Notes: a model not told the origin generated them from the letters alone. A DNA stretch of 64,000 bases from Actinomycetes bacterium (GCA_023389315.1 JAEWEQ010000061.1:6288-70287); one strand, 5' to 3'; positions 54,737 through 63,766 are shown, numbered from the stretch's first letter. Made by a program: numbers and translations.

Positions 54737-55030
54737 ATGTCTGTTTTCCACGTTGATTCCGATGAAGTAGCGCGCTGCTCGGCACTGGTGCGCGCCAGCG
54801 CACAGAACCTACGCGCCGAAGTTGACGCCATGATGTCCAACCTAAATGCGCTCGAAGCCTCCTGGTCCGGCATGGCTTCGAACCAGTTCACCGCCACCGC
54901 CACGCAATGGCGCGGCATGCAGGTGCAGCTAGAGCAGGCTTTGGATGACATATCGGTGGCGCTGCAGACCGCGGCCACCACCTACAGTGATGCGGAAACC
55001 CAAGCCACCGCGATGTTCAGCGGACGGTAG
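54737..55030 (+). CDS. WXG100-family type VII secretion protein
   Basis: 97 residues, helical hairpin with W43-S-G45 at the turn (LEASWSGMASNQF) and a C-terminal Y83-x-x-x-E87 secretion motif (YSDAE). Exported by the ESX/type VII system as a dimer. GGGAGC is seven bases before the ATG; an upstream in-frame codon was rejected. No EccC ATPase or second WXG100 gene is nearby, so it would rely on a secretion system elsewhere. Confidence 0.9.
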   Translation: MSVFHVDSDEVARCSALVRASAQNLRAEVDAMMSNLNALEASWSGMASNQFTATATQWRGMQVQLEQALDDISVALQTAATTYSDAETQATAMFSGR

Positions 55031-55070
55031 AGCGCGAAGCCGGGCGAAGCTGCGCTCGCGATCCACCCTA

Positions 55071-55135
55071 GCCAACTGCGCACCCGTCCTCGGTAGCGGG
55101 AAACATAGCTGCGCCAACTGCGCACCCGTCCTCGG
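55071..55135. repeat. 23-bp direct repeat carrying the CGTCCTCG word
   Basis: 55071-55093 and 55113-55135 are identical, 42 bp apart, each starting GCCAACTGCGCACC and ending CGTCCTCGG. Located between the WXG100 gene and the groEL terminator. Confidence 0.9.
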
Positions 55136-55144
55136 CAATAAAGA

Positions 55145-55178
55145 TTGGGGCCAAGAGGAGTTACCCTCTTGGCCCCAA
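55145..55178 (-). terminator. Terminator after groEL
   Basis: TTGGGGCCAAGAGG (55145-55158) and CCTCTTGGCCCCAA (55165-55178) are perfect 14-bp arms with a 6-base loop. On the minus strand TCTTTATT follows. Confidence 0.92.
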
Positions 55179-55199
55179 AACTTGGGTCTACCGGCAGGT

Positions 55200-56819
55200 T
55201 TAGTACATGCCACCCATGTCATCGCCGCCACCGGCAGCCGGGGCCGGAGGCTCGGGCTTGTCCACGACCACGGCTTCGGTGGTCAGGAACATGCCGGCGA
55301 TGGAGGCCGCGTTCTGCAGCGCGGAACGGGTCACCTTAACCGGGTCAGCGATGCCAGCTTCCAGCATGTTTTCGTACTTGCCGGTCGCCGCGTTCAGGCC
55401 TTCACCGGCGGGCAGGTGACGGACCTTGTCCACCACGACGCCACCTTCCAGCCCAGCGTTCACGGCGATCTGCTTCAGCGGGGACTGGACGGCCACGCGC
55501 ACAATGTTCACGCCGGTGGCTTCATCGTCGGTCAGTTCCATGTCCTCCAGGGCCGCAGCAGCGTGAATCAGGGCCACGCCACCACCAGGAACGATGCCTT
55601 CTTCCGCGGCAGCCTTAGCGTTACGCACGGCGTCCTCGATGCGGTGCTTACGTTCCTTCAGCTCCACCTCAGTGGCAGCGCCGGACTTGATGATGGCGAT
55701 GCCACCGGAGAGCTTGGCCAGACGCTCGGACAGCTTCTCCTTGTCATATTCGGAGTCGGAGTTGGCGATCTCCTGGCGGATCTGCGCCACGCGACCCTCG
55801 ATGGATTCCTTCGCGCCGGCGCCGTCAACGATGGTGGTTTCATCCTTGGTGACGACCACCTTGCGGGCGGTGCCCAGCACGTCCAGATCAGAGGTTTCCA
55901 GGGACAGACCAACGGTTTCGGAAATGACCTGGCCGCCGGTGAGGATAGCCATGTCCTGCAGCATCGCCTTGCGACGGTCGCCAAAGCCGGGGGCCTTCAC
56001 GGCCACAGACTTGAACAGACCACGGATCTTGTTGACCACCAGGGTCGCCAGGGCTTCGCCTTCAATGTCGTCAGCGATGATCAGCAGCGACTTGCCCGCT
56101 TCCATCACCTTGTTCAGCAGCGGCAGCAGGTCCTTTACGTTGGAGATCTTGCCTTCTACCAGCAGGATGTAGGGGTCATCCAGGACCGCTTCCTGACGCT
56201 CCGGGTCGGTCACGAAGTAGGGGGAGAGGAAGCCCTTGTCGAAACGCATACCTTCGGTAGTTTCCAGGGTGGTTTCGAAGGAGTTGGTTTCCTCAACGGT
56301 GATAACGCCCTCGCGGCCGACCTTTTCCATGGCTTCGGCGATGAGCTTGCCGATAGCGGGGTCGTTGGCGGAAATGGACGCGGTGGCGGCGATTTCCTCG
56401 TTGGTTTCGATTTCCTTAGCGTCGGCGTGGAGCTGCTCCACCAGTTTTTCGACCGCCAGGTCGATGCCGCGCTTCAGGGCGATGGGGTTGGCACCGGCGG
56501 CTACGTTGCGTAGGCCTTCGCGAACCAGAGCCTGGGCGAGGACGGTCGCGGTGGTGGTACCGTCACCGGCGACGTCGTCGGTCTTCTTGGCTACCTCTTT
56601 AACGAGTTCGGCACCGATCTTTTCGTAAGGGTCTTCCAGATCGATTTCCTTGGCTACCGAAACCCCGTCCTTGGTGATGGTGGGGGCGCCCCACTTCTTT
56701 TCGAGGACGACGTTGCGGCCCTTGGGGCCAAGGGTTACCTTCACGGTGTCGGCGAGGACGTTGAGTCCGCGCTCCATGGAGCGGCGAGCTTCCTCGTCAA
56801 ACGCGATCATCTTGCTCAT
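55200..56819 (-). CDS. groL: Chaperonin GroEL (Hsp60)
   Basis: 539 residues; folds proteins in a tetradecameric ring with GroES. KMIAFDEEARRSMERGLNVL at the start, VAGDGTTTATVLAQALVREG (ATP site) and the GGGDDMGGMY tail are diagnostic. The Gly-Met tail matches the essential actinobacterial GroEL2 type rather than the His-rich GroEL1. No groES lies next to it. Two CIRCE elements upstream indicate HrcA control. Confidence 0.98.
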   Translation of the reverse strand: MSKMIAFDEEARRSMERGLNVLADTVKVTLGPKGRNVVLEKKWGAPTITKDGVSVAKEIDLEDPYEKIGAELVKEVAKKTDDVAGDGTTTATVLAQALVREGLRNVAAGANPIALKRGIDLAVEKLVEQLHADAKEIETNEEIAATASISANDPAIGKLIAEAMEKVGREGVITVEETNSFETTLETTEGMRFDKGFLSPYFVTDPERQEAVLDDPYILLVEGKISNVKDLLPLLNKVMEAGKSLLIIADDIEGEALATLVVNKIRGLFKSVAVKAPGFGDRRKAMLQDMAILTGGQVISETVGLSLETSDLDVLGTARKVVVTKDETTIVDGAGAKESIEGRVAQIRQEIANSDSEYDKEKLSERLAKLSGGIAIIKSGAATEVELKERKHRIEDAVRNAKAAAEEGIVPGGGVALIHAAAALEDMELTDDEATGVNIVRVAVQSPLKQIAVNAGLEGGVVVDKVRHLPAGEGLNAATGKYENMLEAGIADPVKVTRSALQNAASIAGMFLTTEAVVVDKPEPPAPAAGGGDDMGGMY

Positions 56820-56936
56820 GTGTGTTTTACCTCCGCGGTTGCGGTCTGGTGGTTCCTCTATGCCCGCGACGGACGGCTCCGTGGCCGCACGCGTTCACGT
56901 CCCGCGTGCCGAAGCCTCATAGCGAAACCTGGTCTT

Positions 56937-56963
56937 TTATCACTCTCAGGTATCGAGTGCTAA
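56937..56963 (-). promoter_or_regulatory. CIRCE element 1 (HrcA operator)
   Basis: On the minus strand TTAGCACTC-N9-GAGTGATAA, matching the consensus TTAGCACTC-N9-GAGTGCTAA at 17 of 18 arm positions. About 120 bp before the groEL ATG. Confidence 0.93.
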
Positions 56964-56971
56964 CTCATAGT

Positions 56972-56998
56972 TTGGCACTCACAGGCACAGAGTGCAAG
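56972..56998 (-). promoter_or_regulatory. CIRCE-like element 2
   Basis: Plus-strand TTGGCACTC-N9-GAGTGCAAG, 15 of 18 arm positions matching CIRCE, eight bases beyond element 1. Tandem CIRCE sites occur ahead of some actinobacterial groE genes. Confidence 0.8.
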
Positions 56999-57004
56999 AT
57001 GAGT

Positions 57005-57038
57005 TGGTGCCGCTGCGGATAACCCCACAGCGGCACCA
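57005..57038 (-). terminator. Terminator after LytR_C gene
   Basis: TGGTGCCGCTG (57005-57015) pairs with CAGCGGCACCA (57028-57038), 11 bp with a 12-base loop, 44 bases past the stop of the minus-strand gene. Confidence 0.7.
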
Positions 57039-57081
57039 GTTAAGACGCTTGTAACTGAGAAACGCTCACTCCACGCAAAGA

Positions 57082-57684
57082 TCAGCGCTGGAAGTCATCG
57101 CGCAGCACCACGATTACGTCTTTATCACCAACGGCGTCAGTGTTTTCTTGCTGCGCATCGATTTTCAACTCTTTAGCGACCTCTTTGGCGGCCTTGTCAT
57201 GCCCGGCACCGAAATACACGATCGACTTGTCACCAAGCCAACCATCGGCGTTATCGGTGTCCACATTTAGGAAACCAATACCCTTCAGGCGGTCCGCTGC
57301 TTCGGCGGCGAGGCCGTTCACCTCGGTGCCGTTTAGCACCATCACTTGGGCTTTGGTGAAGTCCAGGTCCACGGTAGAGGCGGCCGAGTCCTCAGTGGAA
57401 GTGGGGGTGGCACTTGCTTCCGAAGTAGCCGCTTGGGTTGGCTGCTCAGCGGCAGTTGTGGTCTGCGTGGTCACCGCAGCCGTAGTGGTGGAGGTGGTGG
57501 GAGTGGTATCACGCTGTCCGGCGTAGAAGGTGGCCGCACCCCAAGCCAGGAGCGGAGCCAAAACCAGCACCACTAGGAAAGGCAGAACCGATTTCCACTG
57601 GGAGGGCTTTTCACGGTGCACTCCACCGGGGGCATCCTTGCCTAACTCATCAAATTCGTCTTCAGGATATTCGTGTGCGCTCAC
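57082..57684 (-). CDS. Membrane-anchored LytR_C domain protein
   Basis: 200 residues from a GTG at 57684. Short acidic cytoplasmic head, one transmembrane helix (SVLPFLVVLVLAPLLAWGAA, about 35-55), a Thr/Ala/Glu-rich linker, then a LytR_C domain (about 110-200) with VMVLNGTEVNGLAAEAADRL and IVYFGAGHDKAAKEVAKEL. LytR_C domains occur in or beside wall-polymer transferases. No catalytic LCP domain is present here. Divergent from ung with 70 bp between. Confidence 0.87.
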   Translation of the reverse strand: MSAHEYPEDEFDELGKDAPGGVHREKPSQWKSVLPFLVVLVLAPLLAWGAATFYAGQRDTTPTTSTTTAAVTTQTTTAAEQPTQAATSEASATPTSTEDSAASTVDLDFTKAQVMVLNGTEVNGLAAEAADRLKGIGFLNVDTDNADGWLGDKSIVYFGAGHDKAAKEVAKELKIDAQQENTDAVGDKDVIVVLRDDFQR

Positions 57685-57754
57685 GAGGCCAGCGTACACG
57701 CCTGCCCCCGGCAAGCAGCGCACACCACGCCGAAAGACGCGCTACAGTGACGCT

Positions 57755-58429
57755 ATGACTACCCCGGCTTTAAGCGAAATAATTGACCCCGGCTGGGCCC
57801 GTGTCCTGGCCCCGGTGGAAAACCAAATCCACGAACTCGGGAACATGCTCAGGGAAGCGAACCGCCTGCAAGAAGGCTACCTTCCGGCCGGCACCGACGT
57901 GCTGCGGGCTTTCACCTACCCGTTTTCTGAAGTCAAAGTACTGCTAATCGGCCAAGACCCCTACCCCACTCCCGGCCACGCTATGGGGCTGAGTTTCTCC
58001 GTCAATCCCGGGGTGGCACTGCCCCGATCGCTGGTGAATATCTACCGCGAACTCACCACCGACCTGGGCGTGCCCCAGCCCAGTAGCGGAGACCTGCGGC
58101 CGTGGGCGGAAGCCGGGGTGTGTTTGCTGAACCGAGTCCTCACGGTGCGCCCCGGGGCGCCCGGTTCTCACCGCGGGCGCGGTTGGGAAACGGTGACGGA
58201 AACTGCCATCACCGCCCTCGTGAAACGCCAACAACCGTTGGTGGCGATCCTGTGGGGACGCGACGCGCGCAACCTCAAACCACTGTTGGGGGATACGCCG
58301 GTGGTGGAATCTGCCCACCCCTCTCCCCTGTCGGCCAGCCGCGGGTTCTTCGGGTCGCGCCCGTTCTCGCGCGCCAACGCGCTGTTGGAAGCCCAAGGTA
58401 GTACCGGGGTGGATTGGAGGCTGCCGTGA
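57755..58429 (+). CDS. ung: Uracil-DNA glycosylase
   Basis: Removes uracil from DNA in base-excision repair. 224 residues, family 1. The water-activating loop is VLLIGQDPYPTPGHAMGLSF and the DNA-intercalation loop HPSPLSASRGFFGSRPFS. Start ATG gives MTTPALSEI. The stop overlaps the following start (TGATG), so the esterase is coupled to it. Confidence 0.97.
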   Translation: MTTPALSEIIDPGWARVLAPVENQIHELGNMLREANRLQEGYLPAGTDVLRAFTYPFSEVKVLLIGQDPYPTPGHAMGLSFSVNPGVALPRSLVNIYRELTTDLGVPQPSSGDLRPWAEAGVCLLNRVLTVRPGAPGSHRGRGWETVTETAITALVKRQQPLVAILWGRDARNLKPLLGDTPVVESAHPSPLSASRGFFGSRPFSRANALLEAQGSTGVDWRLP

Positions 58430-59415
58430 TGATGGCACGGCGCAGCGCCTGCGAGTGGGGTACGTATGTGGCGATCGGGGATTCTGCGTCCGAGGGACTG
58501 TGGGATCTGGACACGCAGGGGAACTTGTGGGGGTGGACCGACCGGTTGGCCTACCAACTGGCGCAGCGCCGCCCCGCGAGCGACGCGAGCACAGCAAGCG
58601 CCACGCCTGGCGATGCCGCGCCCGCCGTTTCTGAGCCAGGGGTTTCAGGGCCGTCGGATTCTGAGCCGGCGGGTTCCGAGCCGGCGGTTTCGGAGCCCGC
58701 GGTTGGCGTGCCAAGGTCGGCCCCGCCCTCGCCAAGTGGCGAACGCCAGCCTCTGCACTACGCGAACTTGGCGATCCGCGGTCAAGTGATGTCGCAGATT
58801 CTGGACACGCAACTGCCGCGCGCGATTCAGCTGGGTGCCGACCTGGTTTCCATCACCGCGGGCGGCAACGACATGCTACGGCCTAACGTGTCGATTGCCC
58901 GCCTCACTGCCCGCCTGTCCAGCGCGGTACGCGACCTGCGCCGGCGCGGCATTGACGTGCTGCTGGTGACCAGTTCTGACCCGGCGGGCTCGCCCATCAT
59001 CGAGGCCACCCGCCCGCGCGTGAGTGCTTTCAACGCATCGTTGTGGTCGATCGCCCAGCGCTACGACTGCGCGGTGATAGACCAGTGGGGGCTGCCGGCG
59101 CTGCGCACCTGGCCGGCGTGGAGTGAAGACCGCCTCCACCTGTCCCCTGCCGGCCACGCCCTGGTGGCCGAAGCCGCACTGCTGGCGCTGGGATTCGAAG
59201 TCGACCGCGAAGCCGTGTACCGCGTGCCCCGGGGCTGGGAAGACCGGGTGGCGACGCGCCCCTCCGACCGGGTGTGGCTACAACGCCACGCTATCCCTTG
59301 GGCGCGGCGCCATTTGCGAGGACGTTCCTCCGGCGACGGGCGCACCGCCAAACGACCTCAGCCCACCGCCGTGGACCTAGTGGTAGGTCCGCCAGCGGTG
59401 GACTGGGAGGTGTGA
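58429..59415 (+). CDS. SGNH/GDSL-family hydrolase
   Basis: 328 residues. Block I YVAIGDSASEGL with the nucleophile Ser, block II Gly within the Ala/Ser/Pro-rich insertion region, block III TAGGNDMLRPN and block V DRLHLSPAGH with catalytic Asp and His. An insertion of about 55 Ser/Pro/Ala/Glu residues (50-105, repeated S-E-P-A/G units) separates blocks I and II. No signal peptide, so probably a cytoplasmic esterase. ATG overlaps the ung stop; GGAGG is eight bases upstream. CGAGGACG at 59317 is in this gene. Confidence 0.88.
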   Translation: MMARRSACEWGTYVAIGDSASEGLWDLDTQGNLWGWTDRLAYQLAQRRPASDASTASATPGDAAPAVSEPGVSGPSDSEPAGSEPAVSEPAVGVPRSAPPSPSGERQPLHYANLAIRGQVMSQILDTQLPRAIQLGADLVSITAGGNDMLRPNVSIARLTARLSSAVRDLRRRGIDVLLVTSSDPAGSPIIEATRPRVSAFNASLWSIAQRYDCAVIDQWGLPALRTWPAWSEDRLHLSPAGHALVAEAALLALGFEVDREAVYRVPRGWEDRVATRPSDRVWLQRHAIPWARRHLRGRSSGDGRTAKRPQPTAVDLVVGPPAVDWEV

Positions 59416-59523
59416 GGGATGGTGCCGCCCCGTCTCAAGAGGTGGGCACCCGCAGTAGGCGGGCGGCCCGTCTCAGGTGGCAGGCAACCGTGGTGAGCGG
59501 CCTGCCTTAGGAATCCCTTAGCC

Positions 59524-60729
59524 TTACGAGGCGGGCAGCGCCCAGGCACGTGAAGGTTCGAAGTTCACTCGCACCCACTGCCCTTCAGACTTAATCAGGC
59601 GCGGATCAGGGTCGGATTCGATCACCACAATAGTGCCGAACTCGCTTTCCACTTCATACTCCACGTGGTCACCGAAGAAGACGCAAGACAGCACCTTACA
59701 GACATCCCCAGCGGGCTGTACGGCCTTGTCTTCAGCGTCCACCAGACGCATGGACTCGGGACGCACCAACACCACCGTTTCCACGCCCTCACTAACATCG
59801 GGATGCGTGGGAATGCGTTTTTCTTGCCCGAGGACGTTCACCAACGCGACGCGCTCATCCGCCGCCTCAGCGCCCGCGTCTGCCTGCACCACGTCGCAGG
59901 GCAGGAAGTTGGCGCGCCCGATGAAGTCAGCCACGAATACGGTAGCGGGATGGCGGTAGATCTCCTCCGGGGTGTCAATCTGCTCGATACGCCCGTTGTT
60001 CATCACCAGCACCCGGTCCGACAGGGTCATCGCTTCCGCCTGGTCGTGCGTGACATACAAGGAAGTGATACCCAAGCGGCGCTGCATTTGGCGAAGCTCA
60101 ATACGCATACGCTCACGCAGCTTAGCGTCAAGGTTAGAAAGCGGTTCGTCAAACAGCAGCACCTTCGGCTGCATCACGGTGGCGCGGGCCAGCGCGACGC
60201 GCTGTTGCTGGCCGCCAGAAAGTTGCGCCGGGGAGCGGTCCTGCAAACCAGTTAAGCTCATTGACGCCAGCGCGGTGTCCACCGCTTCAGCCATCTGCGC
60301 TTTCGACAGTTTCTTGATACGCAGACCGTACTCAATGTTTTCACGCACCGTCAGGTGCGGGAACAGGGCGTAGGACTGGAACACCATGGTCATGGGGCGC
60401 TTATCGGGCGTGAGGGAAACCATGTCCTTACCGTCCAGTTCGATAACCCCAGAAGAGGGGGTCTCAAAACCGGCAACCATCCGCAGCGTAGTCGTCTTAC
60501 CGCAGCCGGAAGGGCCCAGCAGGGTGAGGAACTCACCGGGGGCGATATCGATATTGACGTTATCAACCGCCCGGAACGGCTCCCCGCTGGTGGGGAATTC
60601 TTTCACCACATCGCGCAGTACCACATGACCGATGGGCGCCGAGGACGATCCGCGGTTGGTATCGCCCTGGTTACCGCGCGAGTTAGCGGGCGCCGAAATG
60701 TCTTTAGGGTTCATTTTTTCTGCAGACAT
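59524..60729 (-). CDS. ABC importer ATPase, PotA/FbpC/PhnT-like
   Basis: 401 residues. Walker A LLGPSGCGKTTT, Q-loop VFQSYALFP, signature LSGGQQQR, Walker B VLLFDEPLSNLD, H-switch VTHDQ, then a TOBE domain (about 280-400). The 35-residue head before VVLRDVVKEF is hydrophilic and unusual. ATG at 60729 is chosen for its spacing from AAGGAAG; an upstream TTG is possible. Seven bases after the permease stop. Energises the importer encoded by the next two genes upstream. Confidence 0.93.
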   Translation of the reverse strand: MSAEKMNPKDISAPANSRGNQGDTNRGSSSAPIGHVVLRDVVKEFPTSGEPFRAVDNVNIDIAPGEFLTLLGPSGCGKTTTLRMVAGFETPSSGVIELDGKDMVSLTPDKRPMTMVFQSYALFPHLTVRENIEYGLRIKKLSKAQMAEAVDTALASMSLTGLQDRSPAQLSGGQQQRVALARATVMQPKVLLFDEPLSNLDAKLRERMRIELRQMQRRLGITSLYVTHDQAEAMTLSDRVLVMNNGRIEQIDTPEEIYRHPATVFVADFIGRANFLPCDVVQADAGAEAADERVALVNVLGQEKRIPTHPDVSEGVETVVLVRPESMRLVDAEDKAVQPAGDVCKVLSCVFFGDHVEYEVESEFGTIVVIESDPDPRLIKSEGQWVRVNFEPSRAWALPAS

Positions 60730-60735
60730 TGACAA

Positions 60736-62520
60736 TCACTTCCTTGAAAACTTACCAGTGAGCTTGGACCAGCCATCACCCAAGATCAACTGGATGATTG
60801 CAATAACGAGAAGGACAATGACGAACAGCGCCATTGAGAAAGCGAAGGCGTTGCCGTAACGGCCCGCATCGACCTCGGCCAAAATCTTCTTAGTCATGAT
60901 CTGCACGTCAGGCGTGGCCAAGAAGATCACCGGCGACAAGGTAGTCATGGAACGGGCGAAAGCGTAGACCAGGCCGGTAGCTAGAGCCGGTTTGATCAAC
61001 GGCAACGTCACCCGGCGGAAGGTGGTGAAAGAATCCGCACCCAGGGAGGCAGACGCTTCCTCGATGGAAGGTGAAATCTGCTGCAAGGTTGCTACCGCGG
61101 TGCGCTGTCCGGAGGGAACAGAGCGGATGATGTAGACCATTACGATCGCTATCGCACCGCCGAAGATGGCGGCCCCGCCACCCAAAGCCGGCAGGAACAT
61201 GCGGTTGCCAATGATCAGCGGATTGTTGAAGGTAATGGCGTAGCCGATACCAACCACCGTGCCGGGCACGGCCAAACCGAGCATGCCCAGGAAGTCCAGC
61301 AACCCGCCGCCGCGGCGCAGCTTACGCACCACCAGCCAGGCGATAACCATTGACAAGAACGCAGCAATGGGGGTTGCCACCAAAGCCATGATGGTGGTGT
61401 CCAGGATAGCTTCGTTTCCAATACCGGATAGCACGTAACGGTAGTTGTCCAGGGTCCAGGTGTTGTCCACTCCCAGGATGTTCACGAACGACCCGATAAT
61501 CACGGTGGCGTACAAGATGATGATCACGCCCACGATCAGCCCGACAACGGTGAGGATCGGGATACGCCAAGCGTTGTCCGTGATCAATTCCTTCTTCCCC
61601 GCCGGTTTACCCGTCACCGTGACCGTGGATTTACGTCCGATCCAATACTGTTGGATGACGAACACCAGCACCGACGGCACCAGCAAAATCAAGGAGTAAG
61701 CGGCGCCGGCAGCCACGTTGTACTCACCGGTAATCGCCAGGTAGGCGCGCAGTGCGAGGACGGTGTAGTCGCCACCGATGACCAGCGGGTTAGCCAGGTC
61801 GGCAATCGCTTCTACGAACAGCAGCAGGAACGAAGCAGCAAAACCAGGGGCCATCAGCGGCAAGGTGATGCGAGTGAAAATGTTCCACTTAGAGCCACCC
61901 AAGTCGGCGGCGGCTTCTTCTAAGGACGGATCCAAGGTGGATAGCAGCCCGCGGAAGTTCATGTATGACACGGGGAAGAACGACAGGATCAACACCAGCG
62001 AGATACCTTTGAGGCCATAGATTTGGAAGTTCTCCAACCCCAGTAGGGAGTTCGTGATGATGCCGTTGCGTCCCAACAGGGTGATGATGGCGGTTGCCAC
62101 CGCGAACGGTGGGGATACCACCGGGATCAAGGCCAAAATGTTCAGCAGTCGCTTACCTTTGAAATCCAAACGTTCGTGAGCGAAAGCCAGGATGAAACCG
62201 ATGATGGTGCCACCTAGTCCCACAACCACTCCTAGCACCAGGGTGTTACTGATGATTTGGCGCGGGTAGGGTTCGGTCACCATAGACACGAGGACGTGCC
62301 AGCCTTCTTCGCTAAAGGCTTGTCGGAAGATTTGGGTCAGCGGGTAGATGGTTAGCAGTAGCAAGATTGCGACCACTATCAAAGTGATGACAGTGGTGGG
62401 GACGTCAACTCCGCGGCGGCGACGGGCGCGGATCTGGCGCCGCACTTCCTTGGCGGTTTTATTGCCGGGGGCCGGTTCAGCTGTTGGCGGAGGTGTAGTG
62501 GCTGGCAATGAGGTACTCAT
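60736..62520 (-). CDS. ABC importer permease, fused double-domain (FbpB/PhnU-like)
   Basis: 594 residues, about 12 transmembrane helices arranged as two homologous permease halves. Each half has an EAA loop for ATPase contact: EEAAADLGGSKWNIFTRITL and EEASASLGADSFTTFRRVTL. The fused form is common for iron(III) and 2-aminoethylphosphonate/phosphosugar importers. ATG with AAGGGAAGG upstream; a stem-loop lies between this gene and the binding-protein gene. Confidence 0.92.
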   Translation of the reverse strand: MSTSLPATTPPPTAEPAPGNKTAKEVRRQIRARRRRGVDVPTTVITLIVVAILLLLTIYPLTQIFRQAFSEEGWHVLVSMVTEPYPRQIISNTLVLGVVVGLGGTIIGFILAFAHERLDFKGKRLLNILALIPVVSPPFAVATAIITLLGRNGIITNSLLGLENFQIYGLKGISLVLILSFFPVSYMNFRGLLSTLDPSLEEAAADLGGSKWNIFTRITLPLMAPGFAASFLLLFVEAIADLANPLVIGGDYTVLALRAYLAITGEYNVAAGAAYSLILLVPSVLVFVIQQYWIGRKSTVTVTGKPAGKKELITDNAWRIPILTVVGLIVGVIIILYATVIIGSFVNILGVDNTWTLDNYRYVLSGIGNEAILDTTIMALVATPIAAFLSMVIAWLVVRKLRRGGGLLDFLGMLGLAVPGTVVGIGYAITFNNPLIIGNRMFLPALGGGAAIFGGAIAIVMVYIIRSVPSGQRTAVATLQQISPSIEEASASLGADSFTTFRRVTLPLIKPALATGLVYAFARSMTTLSPVIFLATPDVQIMTKKILAEVDAGRYGNAFAFSMALFVIVLLVIAIIQLILGDGWSKLTGKFSRK

Positions 62521-62565
62521 GCGTCGCCTTCCCTTCGATTGAAAGCTTCATGTTAAGGGCAGAAA

Positions 62566-62603
62566 GTGGGGCGCCCGTGCGGTTTCGCAACCGGACGCCC
62601 CAC
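62566..62603 (-). terminator. Intercistronic hairpin after the binding-protein gene
   Basis: GTGGGGCG (62566-62573) pairs with CGCCCCAC (62596-62603); inside, CGGTT-TCGC-AACCG (62580-62593) forms a second stem. It sits between binding-protein and permease genes and may attenuate transcription or protect the upstream message, giving excess binding protein. Confidence 0.7.
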
Positions 62604-62610
62604 TGCGGGT

Positions 62611-63672
62611 TTACTTCGAGGGCGGAGCCACGACCTCGTTATCGAAACGCTTGGTGAAGGCAGAGCGCGCCGCGCCAGCTTTCTCAAAGTCCCACGGCAG
62701 CAGGTTCACTTCATCGAGCTTGGTGATGCGATCGTCGGGCTTGCAGTCAGGGTTGGTGTGTGCCTGGTAGGAGCCAGCCTCCGGGCCCAAGTCCTGGGCT
62801 TCAGCAGAGATCGCCCAGTCGACGTACTGTTTAGCAGCTTCCATGTTCTTGCTGCCCTTGATGATGGCGATGCCACCGACCTCGTGACCAGTGCCGTCAC
62901 TGGGGGTGGTGATGACCATGTCACTCATGCCCTTTTCTTTGTACAGAGCGCAGTCGTGGATGAAGGAAATACCCACCGCAACTTCGCCGCGACCAGCGGC
63001 CTGGCCGGGAGCGGTACCAGACTTGGTGTACTGCAAGATGTTTTCGTGCAGTTTCTTCATCCAGTCAATGGCTGCGTCTTCCCCACCCAGGCGCACCGAT
63101 TGGGTCCACAAGGTGGTGTAGGCGGTGCCGGAGGTGGAGGGGTGTGCGGATTCAACTTGTCCCTTCAGCTTGGGGTTGAGCAGGTCGTCCCACTTGGTGG
63201 GGGCTTCAATCCCAAGTTGGTCCAGTTTCTTCTGGTTGGAGCAAAAACCGAGCACACCTACGTACACGCCGGTCCAGGTGCCATCTTCAGCCTTGTATTC
63301 GGCGGGGATCTTTTCGGCCGAGGGCGACTTGTACTTTTCGATCAAGCCCTGTTCGGCAGCCGCGCCGTAGCCGTCAGCCGGGCCACCGTGCCAAATGTCG
63401 AACTCGGGGTTGTCCTTGGTGGCGGACAAGCGGGCCACGGTTTCACCGGAGGACAGGCGCACGAACTTGGTGGGGATGCCGGTCTTTTCTTGGAAAGTGC
63501 TAGTCCACTTTTGGCACACTTCCTCCAGTGCGCCACAGGCCACGGTCAGGGACTGAGACTTGGCGTCACTGCCTTTAGCCTCGCCGCCCTGGTCCACTGC
63601 GCAGCCGGTCAGCAGCAGTGAGGCCGCTGCGAAGGCCGCGAAAGTGGGAGCAAGTTTAGGTAAACGGGTCAT
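62611..63672 (-). CDS. ABC importer substrate-binding lipoprotein, iron/phosphonate type
   Basis: 353 residues. Signal peptide with lipobox LLLTGC (Cys23), then a periplasmic-binding-protein type II fold. FQEKTGIPTKFVRLSSGETV and EFDIWHGGPADGYGAAAEQG are typical of extracellular solute-binding family 1 members related to FbpA/AfuA and PhnS. Substrates of this group include Fe(III), aminoethylphosphonate and sugar phosphates; the pairing with a two-component regulator recalls hexose-phosphate or phosphoglycerate importers. ATG with AGGAGG six bases upstream. Confidence 0.92.
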   Translation of the reverse strand: MTRLPKLAPTFAAFAAASLLLTGCAVDQGGEAKGSDAKSQSLTVACGALEEVCQKWTSTFQEKTGIPTKFVRLSSGETVARLSATKDNPEFDIWHGGPADGYGAAAEQGLIEKYKSPSAEKIPAEYKAEDGTWTGVYVGVLGFCSNQKKLDQLGIEAPTKWDDLLNPKLKGQVESAHPSTSGTAYTTLWTQSVRLGGEDAAIDWMKKLHENILQYTKSGTAPGQAAGRGEVAVGISFIHDCALYKEKGMSDMVITTPSDGTGHEVGGIAIIKGSKNMEAAKQYVDWAISAEAQDLGPEAGSYQAHTNPDCKPDDRITKLDEVNLLPWDFEKAGAARSAFTKRFDNEVVAPPSK

Positions 63673-63739
63673 TGTTTCCTCCTGGGTCACAGCATTGTGA
63701 GAACACTTCCAAAGTGCCACAGCCCCAGGGTCTAACTCC

Positions 63740-63766
63740 ATTACACGAGCGTTACAGAGTGTTACA
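63740..63766 (-). promoter_or_regulatory. Three direct repeats, likely response-regulator sites
   Basis: On the minus strand TGTAAC (63761-63766), TGTAAC (63751-63756) and TGTAAT (63740-63745) lie at 10 and 11 bp spacing, on one helix face, between the regulator stop and the binding-protein gene. This is the usual layout for OmpR-family activators. Confidence 0.6.

Noticed and set aside
54945..56513. Plus-strand frame of 522 codons opposite groEL
   Set aside because: Overlaps the WXG100 gene, the groEL terminator and groEL in antisense; no recognisable domain.
62566..63621. Plus-strand frame of 351 codons opposite the binding-protein gene
   Set aside because: Antisense to a lipoprotein with clear signal peptide and family motifs.
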